Part shown: positions 13,470 to 21,686 of the stretch, one piece after another
Numbering within the stretch: position 1 is the stretch's first letter
How the letters are laid out: each line of letters begins with the position of its first letter
NCBI GenBank assembly: GCA_030538185.1
Contig: JAUNUK010000001.1
Span: 236,296-300,295 of the forward strand
Reading direction: 5' to 3'
Origin: Actinomycetaceae bacterium
Lineage (GTDB): Bacteria; Actinomycetota; Actinomycetes; Actinomycetales; Actinomycetaceae
Length of the DNA stretch: 64,000 nucleotides
Position numbers and translations under genes: made by a program
Notes under the pieces: model-generated
Database searches by the model: none
What the model was told of the DNA's origin: nothing
The model's input: the letters and a program-made list of their open reading frames with translations, nothing else

Positions 13470-13506
13470 TTGTTTGGGCGGACCTGCGGGTCCGCCCAAA
13501 CAAAAT
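13470..13506. terminator. Hairpin 3 after rpoC, terminator-like
   Basis: TTGTTTGGGCGGACC pairs perfectly over 15 bp with GGTCCGCCCAAACAA around a four-base loop. Flanking T and A residues suit an intrinsic terminator in either direction. Together the three hairpins fill the roughly 375 bases before the Fur-family gene. Confidence 0.75.
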
Positions 13507-13513
13507 CAGCAGT

Positions 13514-13532
13514 GCAGTGTTGAATTGCGCGG
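13514..13532 (+). repeat. Short repeat GCAGTGTTGAATTGCGCGG, copy 2
   Basis: Identical to the copy at 13353-13371. Both copies are preceded by AAAATCAGCAGTG directly behind a hairpin. Confidence 0.8.
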
Positions 13533-13698
13533 TGCTGCTGCGGTGTGTGTGCAGTGCTCGATAGCTTGGGTGGGCGGCTACCTTTGGTTCTTTGCCGAGA
13601 AATTGGTGATTTTGTCGTGCCGGTGTGAAAGACTGTCATTAGTCTGAGAATATGCTGAGCGAAAGAAAGATTTGCGACAGTTTAGGTAGGTGATAACG

Positions 13699-14124
13699 AT
13701 GCAAGCAACGAAATTGCGAGAATCCAATTTGCGCGTGACTGCGCCAAGAGTGGCTGTGTTGAAAGCCCTGGCGCAGCGTCAGCACATGGATGTTGAGGAA
13801 ATAAAGGGACTTGTCACCAAGGTATTGGGCAAAGTGTCGACACAAACGGTTTACACAGCACTCCACACCTTGTCGCTACACCACCTCATTCGCCGGTTTG
13901 AGCCGGCAGGACAAAACCGAGCAATATATGAACTAGACACGGGCGATAACCATCACCACGTCGTATGTCGGCAATGCAGCAGCTTTGAGGATGTCCCCTG
14001 CCAAGTTGAAACCGTTCCCTGTATGCACCCAACGATCGATCACGGCTACCTCATTGAGAGGGCAGAAGTCTTATATTGGGGGCTGTGTCCACAGTGCCAA
14101 AACGAAATTGGACAACTGGACTAA
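13699..14124 (+). CDS. Fur-family metal- or peroxide-responsive repressor
   Basis: A 141-residue Fur superfamily regulator. The N-terminal winged helix covers LRVTAPRVAVLKAL to VYTALHTL (about residues 10-60). HHHVVCRQCSSFEDV carries the metal-binding His cluster and the first CxxC of a structural zinc site; the second CxxC (CPQC) is near the C-terminus. It could be a FurA/PerR-like peroxide or iron sensor; a peroxide-type gene such as katG, often adjacent to furA in actinobacteria, is not present here. The ATG at 13699 is preceded by AGG at eight bases; a GTG nine bases upstream is an alternative. It stands alone between the rpoC hairpins and the pupylation genes. Confidence 0.85.
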   Translation: MQATKLRESNLRVTAPRVAVLKALAQRQHMDVEEIKGLVTKVLGKVSTQTVYTALHTLSLHHLIRRFEPAGQNRAIYELDTGDNHHHVVCRQCSSFEDVPCQVETVPCMHPTIDHGYLIERAEVLYWGLCPQCQNEIGQLD

Positions 14125-14258
14125 AAACTAAACCTGTTTGGGTGGAAAACACCTGATAATACCCGTCTATGGTGTAATGCACCGTCGTACACTCTCCCAA
14201 TTTCCTTCACGAAGTGTTAGGTTTTTCTGAGGAACGCTTAGGTGGACGAGGGAGACTC

Positions 14259-16103
14259 ATGAGTGACCAGCAGGACCCCACAACAGATTGGGAGATCGCA
14301 AAAGAGGCCAGACATCCTCAGATGCTAGATGCCGTCGACCAACGCCTCCCTGCTTCTGCGCCCTCGCCCTCGGTAATGAAGGACACCCTGCCCATGGACG
14401 AAATGCCTGAAGCGGAAATGACCTTTGACGATATTGCTGCAGACCCGTTGCAGGTGTGGCGAGGGGCGGCCAAAGCGCCGCAAACTGTGGACGAACGCCT
14501 GCGTGAACTGACCGAATACGCCGGGATTATGACGCGCAAAAACAAGTTCATGGCCAATGCCTTGAAGGGCGCGCGCTACGAGCTTGAAGGCCTGCACGAG
14601 CGGATAAAAGAGCTGACCACGCCGCCTTTGTCGCAGGCGATTGTTGTGAATGTGATTCCTATGGAGCGCCGCGCGGATGTGAACCTGGTTGGGCGCATTG
14701 TGCGAGTTACGATCGACCCTGCGGTTGTGGCCTCGACCTTGCGGGTCGGGCAACAGGTGTTGTTGAACGAAAACTCTGCCATTATTGGGCTGGCGCCTAC
14801 GCAGTTGGCAGGCGAAATCGTCACCGTCAAAGAACGCAAAGACGACGGCACGGTCCTGGTCCTGGCCCGCAATGACGAGGAAATCATCTGTACTCTGGCT
14901 GATGACTTGCGCACGGGCGAGGGCGGGAAGTACGAGGGCGTGCGCGTCGGCGACGCTCTGGTGGTGGACCTGCGCGCGAAACTGGCCCTGCGAAAAATAG
15001 CGCGTCCCGAGGTTGAAGAACTCTTGCTTGAAGAGGTCCCGGACGTCACCTATTGGGACATCGGAGGGCTCGGCGAACAGATTGAACAGATACGTGACGC
15101 CGTTGAACTGCCCTTTAAGCACCCGGACGTTTACCGCGAACACCGCCTGCGTCCGCCTCGCGGTGTGCTGCTGTATGGGCCTCCAGGCTGCGGAAAGACC
15201 CTGATCGCCAAGGCAGTTGCGGCCTCCCTGGGGCAAGATTTACTTTCCGAGGACGATGGCGCTTCGGCCTCGGCAAAAAAGCCTGCGGTGCCGCGCTCGT
15301 ATTTCCTAAACGTCAAAGGGCCGCAACTGCTGAACAAGTACGTGGGGGAAACTGAGCGGCAGATTCGCATGATTTTTGCGCGCGCGCGTGAAAAGGCGGC
15401 CCTGGGGATTCCGGTGGTGATTTTCTTCGACGAGATGGAAGCGCTGTTCAGGACGCGCGGGACGGGGCGGTCCTCGGATGTGGAGACTACGGTTGTCCCT
15501 CAGCTTCTGTCCGAAATCGACGGCGTCGAGGCGCTCGAAAACGTGGTTATCATTGGGGCTTCCAACAGGGAAGACATGATTGACCCGGCGATTTTGAGGC
15601 CGGGGCGTCTGGACGTGAAAATCCGTATTTCTAGGCCAGACTATGAGGGTGCATGCCAGATTTTGGCGAAGTATCTGGTGGCAGACCTGCCTTTGAGTGA
15701 TGCGCTGGTGGCCGAAACGGGGTCGCGTGAAGCAGCCACTAAGGCCCTGATTCGCGATATCGCTGACGCCTTGTTCGACCGGCGGCCCGACAACGCCCGC
15801 ATGCGCGTCACCTACGTGAACGGTGAGGTCGAAGACGTTTACGTGGCGGATTTGGTGTCGGGTGCAATGCTGGCCAATATCGTCGACCGCGCCAAGAAGC
15901 TGGCAATTAAGGAGCTGCTGGGGGGTGGTGCTCGCGGGATGGCCAGGGCACATGTACGTGCGGCGGTGGCTTTGGAGCTGAGCGAAAACGAGGACCTGGA
16001 GGCCAGCGCCACCCCAGAAGAATGGGCGCGTGTGGCTGGTCGTCGAGGCGTGCGGGTTGTGGGTATTGAACCCTTGGGCAAACAGTCCCTGACCGGCACT
16101 TAA
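14259..16103 (+). CDS. arc: AAA ATPase forming ring-shaped complexes (ARC/Mpa)
   Basis: A 614-residue hexameric AAA ATPase, the unfoldase of the Pup pathway. In order: an acidic, likely disordered N-terminus; a coiled coil (ELTEYAGIMTRKNKFMANAL region); OB-fold interdomains; Walker A GPPGCGKT; pore loop near KGPQLLNKYVGETE; Walker B VVIFFDEMEAL; and the Arg-containing RPGRLDVKI. In Mpa that serves a 20S proteasome the C-terminus is a QYL-type HbYX motif; here it ends LTGT and the motif is absent. No prcA or prcB is found in the window. The ATG at 14259 was preferred because GAGGGAGA precedes it. dop follows after 47 bases. A T-variant of the 13-mer (14365-14377) falls in the disordered N-terminus. 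Confidence 0.93.
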   Translation: MSDQQDPTTDWEIAKEARHPQMLDAVDQRLPASAPSPSVMKDTLPMDEMPEAEMTFDDIAADPLQVWRGAAKAPQTVDERLRELTEYAGIMTRKNKFMANALKGARYELEGLHERIKELTTPPLSQAIVVNVIPMERRADVNLVGRIVRVTIDPAVVASTLRVGQQVLLNENSAIIGLAPTQLAGEIVTVKERKDDGTVLVLARNDEEIICTLADDLRTGEGGKYEGVRVGDALVVDLRAKLALRKIARPEVEELLLEEVPDVTYWDIGGLGEQIEQIRDAVELPFKHPDVYREHRLRPPRGVLLYGPPGCGKTLIAKAVAASLGQDLLSEDDGASASAKKPAVPRSYFLNVKGPQLLNKYVGETERQIRMIFARAREKAALGIPVVIFFDEMEALFRTRGTGRSSDVETTVVPQLLSEIDGVEALENVVIIGASNREDMIDPAILRPGRLDVKIRISRPDYEGACQILAKYLVADLPLSDALVAETGSREAATKALIRDIADALFDRRPDNARMRVTYVNGEVEDVYVADLVSGAMLANIVDRAKKLAIKELLGGGARGMARAHVRAAVALELSENEDLEASATPEEWARVAGRRGVRVVGIEPLGKQSLTGT

Positions 16104-16150
16104 GCGCTTGTTTGCAGGTGTGGGTTTCGAAGATGCTGTGAGGAGGAGCA

Positions 16151-17923
16151 GTGGCACGAACAGGCCTGGGTCTGGGCAGGGTCATGGGCATGGAGGCCGA
16201 ATACGGCCTGCTTGCGCCTGCTGCTTTGACCGGCGCGTCTGTGCCGCTGGACCCCTTTGAACTGGGAGCACGCCTCATCCACGCGCACGGCCGTTCCGTT
16301 GAGGCGCGCGGCGAAGTCTGGGGTGTGCGCTGGGATTACTCCGGCGAGTCACCCCTGAGGGACGCGCGCGGCTTCGAGTTGGACAGGTCAGAGGCGGACG
16401 CCTCCATGTTGACTGATGGGGAGGGTTTTGCGGGCAGTATGGGTTCTTCGCCCGGCCCCAGGATTGCCGAGGGCGATGCGCATATAGCTCAGCGGCAGGT
16501 AAAAACCTCAGAGGTCGTGCGCCTGACTGACCTGGAGAAAGTGTGGCAGCGGGGGAATGCGACAGCCTTAGTCAATGGCGCACGGTTTTACCTGGATCAC
16601 GGGCACCCAGAATACGCCACCCCTGAATGTGTGGGGGCTGCTCAGACAGTCTTGTATGACCGTGCGGGCGATGAAATTCTGGTCGATGCAGCCAAGGCTT
16701 TAGGTGCAGAACTGGCTGATGAACACCTAGAAATACGTGAGGCTACCCCCGCCTTGGTCTTCAAGAACAATACCGACAATAAGGGGGCAGCCTACGGCAC
16801 TCACGAAAACTACCTGCTGTCTAGGCACGTGGATTTCGATGACGTGGCCACAGCGCTGATCCCTTTTCTGGTGACCAGGCCGGTTCTCGTCGGCCCCGGG
16901 CGTGTGGGTCTGGGGGTGGATTCGAGTCAAACAAGCGCCACGGCTGGTTTCCAATTGTCGGCGCGCGCGGATTTCGTGCAGCAACTCATAGGCCTTGAAA
17001 CCACCATGAACAGGCCGGTTGTCAACACTCGCGACGAACCACACACAGACCCGGAGCGCTGGCGTCGCCTACATGTGGTCGCCTCGGACGCCAACATTTT
17101 TGACAGTTCTAACTGGCTGAAACTGGCGATAACTGACCTGGTCTTGGGGGTTTTGGAGGCACGTGGCTTGCCTGAAGAATGGCAAAGCTTGCAGCTGACG
17201 GACGCGGTGGCAGACATGCGCACTGTGTCGCGCGACCTGACATTGAAAGCGCCCTTGACCTTGAAGGATGGCCGCAATTTGACGGCTATTGAGATCCAGC
17301 GCGTCTACTGCCAAACGGTCACGCAGGTGGTCCGGGAGGAAACTGGGATTGAGCCTCTGGTGCTGGACCCGAATCAATCGCCATATTCCCTGCTGTCCGC
17401 CCTCGGCAATAAACCTGATGCGCGGTACGAAACTGCTTTGACCTTAGCCGTGTGGGCGGATTTACTGGACCGCCTCGGGGAAAACCCGCTGAACTGTACG
17501 GATGTGGAGTGGGTGGCGAAGCTGGGGCTTTTGGAGGCCACCCGAAAGCGTCGGGGCTTGGCTTGGGATGCTGCGTTACTGCAGGCCATCGACTTGCAGT
17601 GGACAAATTTGGGGGATTCCTTGGGCGTGCGTCTGTCGCCTCCGGGATCCCCTGGAAGGGTTTTTCCTGCCGAGCAGGTTGCCCGCGCCCGCGAGTACCC
17701 TCCTGCCCAGACCAGAGCCTATTTCCGAGGGCGGCTTATTAGTGACTATCCGCGCGAGGTGTTCTCTGCCGGTTGGCATTCGATGGTCGTTGACATGGGC
17801 GAAAAGCATTTGCGCCGGATTCCACTGACCGATGTCCAGGAATGGACCGAGGGGTTGACGGGCGAGATACTGGATGAGGCGTTGGGTGTGCGTGATGTGA
17901 TTGAGCAGGTGGCAAAGGTTTGA
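16151..17923 (+). CDS. dop: Depupylase/Pup deamidase
   Basis: A 590-residue Dop, a glutamine-synthetase-fold enzyme that deamidates the C-terminal Gln of Pup and removes Pup from tagged proteins. MGMEAEYGL is the nucleotide-binding Glu motif, YLDHGHPEYATPE carries the catalytic Asp, and NNTDNKGAAYGTHENY is the conserved active-site stretch. YSGESPLRDARGFELDR separates it from PafA. The segment before residue 130 holds the flexible Dop-loop, where one 13-mer copy encodes RIAEGD; two more copies lie later in the gene. The GTG at 16151 has AGGAGG seven bases upstream. Because Pup here ends in GGQ, Dop activity is needed before conjugation. Confidence 0.96.
   Translation: MARTGLGLGRVMGMEAEYGLLAPAALTGASVPLDPFELGARLIHAHGRSVEARGEVWGVRWDYSGESPLRDARGFELDRSEADASMLTDGEGFAGSMGSSPGPRIAEGDAHIAQRQVKTSEVVRLTDLEKVWQRGNATALVNGARFYLDHGHPEYATPECVGAAQTVLYDRAGDEILVDAAKALGAELADEHLEIREATPALVFKNNTDNKGAAYGTHENYLLSRHVDFDDVATALIPFLVTRPVLVGPGRVGLGVDSSQTSATAGFQLSARADFVQQLIGLETTMNRPVVNTRDEPHTDPERWRRLHVVASDANIFDSSNWLKLAITDLVLGVLEARGLPEEWQSLQLTDAVADMRTVSRDLTLKAPLTLKDGRNLTAIEIQRVYCQTVTQVVREETGIEPLVLDPNQSPYSLLSALGNKPDARYETALTLAVWADLLDRLGENPLNCTDVEWVAKLGLLEATRKRRGLAWDAALLQAIDLQWTNLGDSLGVRLSPPGSPGRVFPAEQVARAREYPPAQTRAYFRGRLISDYPREVFSAGWHSMVVDMGEKHLRRIPLTDVQEWTEGLTGEILDEALGVRDVIEQVAKV
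16463..16475 (-). repeat. Dispersed 13-mer, copy 7
   Basis: Exact copy, C variant, reversed, in the Dop-loop coding region, read as IAEGD. Confidence 0.85.
17398..17410 (+). repeat. Dispersed 13-mer CGCCCTCGGCAAT, copy 8
   Basis: Exact copy, C variant, in dop, read as SALGN. Confidence 0.85.
17721..17733 (-). repeat. Dispersed 13-mer, copy 9
   Basis: Exact copy, A variant, reversed, in dop, read in a third frame as YFRGR. Confidence 0.85.
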
Positions 17924-18043
17924 GAAGGGCGTAGGAACTCGTGTCCGGGGTCTGTGTGAGGCTTGTTTCAAGAGCTGGAACTGGCGGCATAGACACAGAC
18001 ACGAGGTGATGGAGATGTAGAAGTACAAGGAAAGGACAATACC

Positions 18044-18235
18044 GTGGCGGAGCGTATCCAACGCAGCGCACAGAATTATGACGTACCGGATGTGCCGGAA
18101 CCTGATCTGCCCACCGGGGGAGGTGGCGCAGGGCAAGGTGCCGCAATGGAATCTGTTTTGGACTCAATCGACGAGGTGTTGGCTCTGAACGCCCAGGATT
18201 TCGTGCAGTCATTTGTCCAGATGGGCGGGCAGTAG
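18044..18235 (+). CDS. pup: Prokaryotic ubiquitin-like protein Pup
   Basis: A 63-residue disordered tag that is attached to lysines of target proteins. The C-terminal half (ESVLDSIDEVLALNAQDFV) is the conserved helix-forming region that binds the ATPase coiled coil, and the protein ends GGQ, the form that Dop must deamidate to GGE. The GTG at 18044 follows AGGAAAGGAC. About 120 bases separate it from dop; that gap contains an imperfect inverted repeat (CTCGTGTC at 17938 against GACACGAG at 17998). pafA begins two bases after the stop, so the two are translationally linked. Confidence 0.97.
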   Translation: MAERIQRSAQNYDVPDVPEPDLPTGGGGAGQGAAMESVLDSIDEVLALNAQDFVQSFVQMGGQ

Positions 18236-18237
18236 GC

Positions 18238-20139
18238 GTGACGCCTGGGGAGGGTACAGGGTTTTCTGCCAGGGCGTCGCAGGCGACGGGCGAGGGACAG
18301 TTTTCCACGCGCGGGGCGCGACTGGTCGCTGAGGCCAATGCCGCCCTGGTAGAGCACACGGCTCGAAAATTGAGGGCTGAGGATTCTTCGGGGGCAACTG
18401 CGGACAGGGGCGAGCCCAACAGTGGCGAGGAACGTGTCGTCGAGGGCGTGGCAAGGCGCCGAGTTATGGGCTTGGAAACCGAGTTCGGGCTGCTGTCCGC
18501 CTGGTCAGACGGGAGGCCTATTGCGGGTTCGCCTCCCATCAGCAACGCCGAGGCGGGTGCCTTAATGTTGCGGCACCGCCCCAAGGGTTACAGGAACGAA
18601 AACTTGTTCATGCCCAATGGGGGTCGGGCGTATTTGGACATCGGCTCACACCCGGAATACGCCACGGCAGAGTGCGCGACGCTGCGTTCATTGGTCGCTC
18701 AGGACCGCGCAGGCGAAGAGATCCTGCTCGGCATGGCACAGCGCGCGTCCGTGACCTTGCAGGAAGGCGGTACTGCTGCACAGATTCACCTGCTGAAAAA
18801 CAATGTCGACTCGGCAGGCAATACCTACGGCTGTCACGAAAACTACATGGTCACCGCTGGGTTTGTGGAAGGTCCGGTCATGGATACTATGGCTGCCTTC
18901 CTGGCGACCAGGCCCGTGCTGGTCGGGGCAGGAGACATCCGCTGGGCAGATGAGGCCGGTCAGCCTTGTGCGTTGTTTTCCCCTCAGACCGCGCAGGGGC
19001 AGGACACGGTTGCGCAAGATTCAGCCAGTGAGCCCGGGGACTCGTGTGTGCAAGCACGTCAGTGGACGTGGATTGTCTCCCCAAGAGCTGCGTTTATTAG
19101 GGCCGTGACCTCGAAGGACACCACCGAACAACGCGCCTTGGTGAACACACGCAATGAAGCACATGCTGACGCAACGCGTTGGGGTCGACTTCACGTGACC
19201 TACGGGGACACAAACATTTCTGAGTGGGCTACGGCCATAAAGGTCGGTCTAACAGTCCTGATCCTTGAGATGTGTGAGGCTGGTGCACAGCCGTCAGAGC
19301 TAATTTTGAAAGACCCGATTGTGGCACTTAACGCCCTCGGCAATGACCCAAACGGGGCTGGCCTGTGTGAACTGGTGGACGGAAGGAAACTCAGCGCAAC
19401 GCAGGTGCAGCGAGAATTCCTCGACGCTATCGCTGAATTTCTGGATAAAAACGGCCCTTCCCCAACCTTGGATGGCCTAGAAGTTGATCTGCTGCGGCTG
19501 GCACACAAGACCCTGGATGCCTTAGAGGCATGCGCCAAAGCCGGGGCCTTGGCGCTCTCGGGAGGTGCCGCGCGAAGCTTCGCACAGGCGGCCTTGGAAG
19601 CTGAATCCTTGATTTCAGATATCGCTCCATACAGTGACTGGGCGCTAAAACGCCAGCTTGTGGCTGGTTTTTTGCGACGTCAAGGCAGGGAAGATGAGGC
19701 GCGGGATTCCTTATTGGGGTTGAGTATCCCAGTGACATCCGCGCAAGACATCGCGGCATTGGCCAGGTTGCTATTGGCGTATCACGATTTGGCAACCCCT
19801 GGTGGTCTGGTGCCTGTTCTGCGCGGTACGGGAGCTGTGGCATCGCTTTGTGCGCCAGAGGAAATACTGGCGGCAACGCACAAAGCCCCAAAGGACACGC
19901 GCGCCAAGATCCGGGGGGCATTTTTGGAGGCCGTCTTACAGCGCGGCGCCGACTATGTGGCCGATTGGACGACCTTGCGCCTGGATTCCCCACCCACTAC
20001 ACCCGTCGACCTGCTAGATCCGCTGGCGACCGAAAACGAGGCAGCCGCCGCCCTGACGGCAAAAGTCTGGTCCCTGCAAGAATCTGAGCTCACCTGGATA
20101 AACATAGAAGGCAAAGACGGCCTCGGCGTGCCTGGATAA
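18238..20139 (+). CDS. pafA: Pup--protein ligase, extended form
   Basis: PafA joins the C-terminal Glu of Pup to target lysines using ATP. GLETEFGLL is the nucleotide-binding motif, AYLDIGSHPEYATAE holds the catalytic Asp, and HLLKNNVDSAGNTYGCHENY is conserved. At 633 residues it is clearly longer than the usual 450-480. About 75 residues of Ala/Glu-rich sequence precede RRRVMGLE if the GTG at 18238 is used, and a Gln/Ser/Asp-rich insert of about 30 residues follows CALFSPQTAQ. An in-frame GTG shortly before RRRVMG would remove most of the N-terminal extension, but no good ribosome-binding site is seen for either. One 13-mer copy encodes NALGND. Confidence 0.93.
   Translation: MTPGEGTGFSARASQATGEGQFSTRGARLVAEANAALVEHTARKLRAEDSSGATADRGEPNSGEERVVEGVARRRVMGLETEFGLLSAWSDGRPIAGSPPISNAEAGALMLRHRPKGYRNENLFMPNGGRAYLDIGSHPEYATAECATLRSLVAQDRAGEEILLGMAQRASVTLQEGGTAAQIHLLKNNVDSAGNTYGCHENYMVTAGFVEGPVMDTMAAFLATRPVLVGAGDIRWADEAGQPCALFSPQTAQGQDTVAQDSASEPGDSCVQARQWTWIVSPRAAFIRAVTSKDTTEQRALVNTRNEAHADATRWGRLHVTYGDTNISEWATAIKVGLTVLILEMCEAGAQPSELILKDPIVALNALGNDPNGAGLCELVDGRKLSATQVQREFLDAIAEFLDKNGPSPTLDGLEVDLLRLAHKTLDALEACAKAGALALSGGAARSFAQAALEAESLISDIAPYSDWALKRQLVAGFLRRQGREDEARDSLLGLSIPVTSAQDIAALARLLLAYHDLATPGGLVPVLRGTGAVASLCAPEEILAATHKAPKDTRAKIRGAFLEAVLQRGADYVADWTTLRLDSPPTTPVDLLDPLATENEAAAALTAKVWSLQESELTWINIEGKDGLGVPG
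19332..19344 (+). repeat. Dispersed 13-mer CGCCCTCGGCAAT, copy 10
   Basis: Exact copy, C variant, in pafA, read as NALGN. Confidence 0.85.
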
Positions 20140-20182
20140 GTCGCGGTAAACAGGCCTTGCATTCACGTCGAGCAAAAAGGTT

Positions 20183-20410
20183 TTACTCATCTGCCAAGGC
20201 CTCGGCAACCATTTCGTTGGTAATGATGTGTCCCTTGACAGAAGGCAGCATTACCAGGCCATTTGCCCCGTTTGTGCCCTCGATTTTTTCGTGCTCGAGC
20301 CCTGCCAATGCAAGCTCTGAAACTGCCTGCCCCGTGGTAATACCCCGTTGCCGGGCACGAGCTTTTGCGATGGCAGAAACACGTTTATCCAGTGTAAGGG
20401 TGGACCTCAT
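20183..20410 (-). CDS. RHH-type antitoxin, VapB-like, without adjacent toxin
   Basis: A 75-residue protein. MRSTLTLDKRV and the following basic helix match the ribbon-helix-helix DNA-binding start of a VapB family, GITTGQAVSELALAGL is the second helix, and NGLVMLPSVKG with a C-terminal ALADE is the toxin-binding tail seen in relatives. A VapC toxin would be expected directly downstream on the minus strand, but that space (below 20183) is the 3' end of pafA on the other strand. It is therefore an orphan antitoxin, or a remnant of a lost pair. Its ribosome-binding site is weak. The family call is by resemblance. Confidence 0.6.
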   Translation of the reverse strand: MRSTLTLDKRVSAIAKARARQRGITTGQAVSELALAGLEHEKIEGTNGANGLVMLPSVKGHIITNEMVAEALADE

Positions 20411-20487
20411 GTATCAAACGTAGCATCACGCATCTGATGCGCACGAGTGACATCGGACTCAAAAGAATGCAAGGCCACGGATTTGAC

Positions 20488-20517
20488 TTGCCCACACCGC
20501 CACCCACCCACTAGAGT
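20488..20517 (+). promoter_or_regulatory. Candidate str operon promoter
   Basis: TTGCCC (20488-20493) and TAGAGT (20512-20517) with an 18-base spacer. It would give a leader of about 250 bases before rpsL. A TTGACT at 20483 is too distant from TAGAGT to be the better -35. Confidence 0.45.
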
Positions 20518-20628
20518 ATTTCGTTGGTGTCCCTGTGTGGGTCACCCAGAGCTGCCGCTGGTAACAGCAGCAGACAGCGGGCTCCTAACCGTCGGAGCTC
20601 CGGACAAGCGCCACATATACAAAGAATT

Positions 20629-20641
20629 CGCCCTCGGCAAT
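20629..20641 (+). repeat. Dispersed 13-mer CGCCCTCGGCAAT, copy 11
   Basis: Exact copy, C variant, untranslated, between the candidate str promoter and rpsL. Confidence 0.85.
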
Positions 20642-20771
20642 CAAGCCAAGCGAAAACGAAAGTGGTGAGTGTGCCGGCCCCTCGGCGGATAGCTGTGTCC
20701 GCGACTGGGGCAAACCGTACGCGAGGCACCGTAACGAAACAAACGTTTAGAATCAACAAGACGGAGAAGTA

Positions 20772-21146
20772 GTGCCTACTATTCAGCAGCTCGTCCGCAA
20801 GGGCCGCAGCGTTAAGAAGGGCAAGGTCAAGACGCCCGCCCTTAAGGGCAGCCCGCAGCGGCGCGGTGTGTGTACCCGCGTGTACACAACCACCCCTAAA
20901 AAGCCCAACTCTGCCCTGCGGAAGGTTGCCCGTGTGCGCCTGTCCAGCGGCATGGAAGTTACCGCATACATCCCAGGTGTAGGCCACAACCTGCAGGAAC
21001 ACTCGATTGTTCTGGTTCGTGGCGGTCGTGTTAAGGACCTGCCCGGTGTGCGTTACAAGATCGTGCGCGGCGCGCTAGACACCCAGGGTGTGCGCGACCG
21101 TCAACAGGCACGCTCACGCTACGGCGCTAAGAAGGAGAAGAAGTAA
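20772..21146 (+). CDS. rpsL: 30S ribosomal protein S12
   Basis: A 124-residue S12, part of the decoding centre. The sequence is close to the family throughout ([36 protein letters not shown]). The two lysines whose changes usually cause streptomycin resistance (in PKKPNS and in GRVKDLPG) are unmutated. The GTG at 20772 follows GGAGAAG. It overlaps rpsG by one base and opens the str operon rpsL-rpsG-fusA-tuf. Confidence 0.98.
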   Translation: MPTIQQLVRKGRSVKKGKVKTPALKGSPQRRGVCTRVYTTTPKKPNSALRKVARVRLSSGMEVTAYIPGVGHNLQEHSIVLVRGGRVKDLPGVRYKIVRGALDTQGVRDRQQARSRYGAKKEKK

Positions 21147-21616
21147 TGCCTCGTAAAGGACCTGCTCCTAAGCGCCCGCTGGTAACCGACCCGGTCTACC
21201 AGTCATCGCTTGTGACCCAGCTAGTCAACCGCGTTTTGTTGGACGGCAAGAAGTCCATCGCCCAGGGCATCGTCTACGGTGCGCTGGAAGGCGTGCGTTC
21301 CAAGACTGACCAAGAACCCGTGGCCGTACTCAAGCGCGCCATGGATAATATTCGCCCCCAGCTAGAGGTGCGAAGCCGCCGCGTTGGTGGCGCCACCTAC
21401 CAGGTCCCAGTTGAGGTTCGCGCAGGTCGCGCCACCACACTGGCACTGCGTTGGTTGGTCGATTTTTCACGTCAGCGTCGCGAAAAGACCATGACAGAGC
21501 GTCTCATGAACGAGATTCTGGACGCTTCTAACGGTCTGGGCGCGGCAGTCAAGCGTCGTGAAGACATGCACAAGATGGCGGAGTCCAACAGGGCGTTCGC
21601 TCACTACCGTTGGTAA
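21146..21616 (+). CDS. rpsG: 30S ribosomal protein S7
   Basis: A 156-residue S7, the primary organiser of the 30S head, which binds the 3' domain of 16S r[13 protein letters not shown] opens the protein and the ending [15 protein letters not shown] is typical. Its ATG overlaps the rpsL stop (TAATG), indicating coupled translation, and AAGGAGAAG precedes it. fusA follows after about 70 bases. Confidence 0.98.
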   Translation: MPRKGPAPKRPLVTDPVYQSSLVTQLVNRVLLDGKKSIAQGIVYGALEGVRSKTDQEPVAVLKRAMDNIRPQLEVRSRRVGGATYQVPVEVRAGRATTLALRWLVDFSRQRREKTMTERLMNEILDASNGLGAAVKRREDMHKMAESNRAFAHYRW

Positions 21617-21686
21617 ACACGTCGGTAAACACGTTGGTGACCCCAACGCACACAACCCAAGCGAAAAACAAGCGAGAGGAACCTCT

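Larger units (their letters stand above)
20411..20771. other. rpsL upstream region
   Basis: About 360 bases between the antitoxin and rpsL. It contains a candidate str-operon promoter and one exact 13-mer copy. No convincing gene is seen. Confidence 0.6.

Noticed and set aside
13364..13564. Open frame of 66 codons behind rpoC
   Set aside because: It lies across the hairpins and repeats, has no ribosome-binding site and no protein-like pattern.
20772..21146. Streptomycin-resistance changes in rpsL
   Set aside because: Both key lysines are present.
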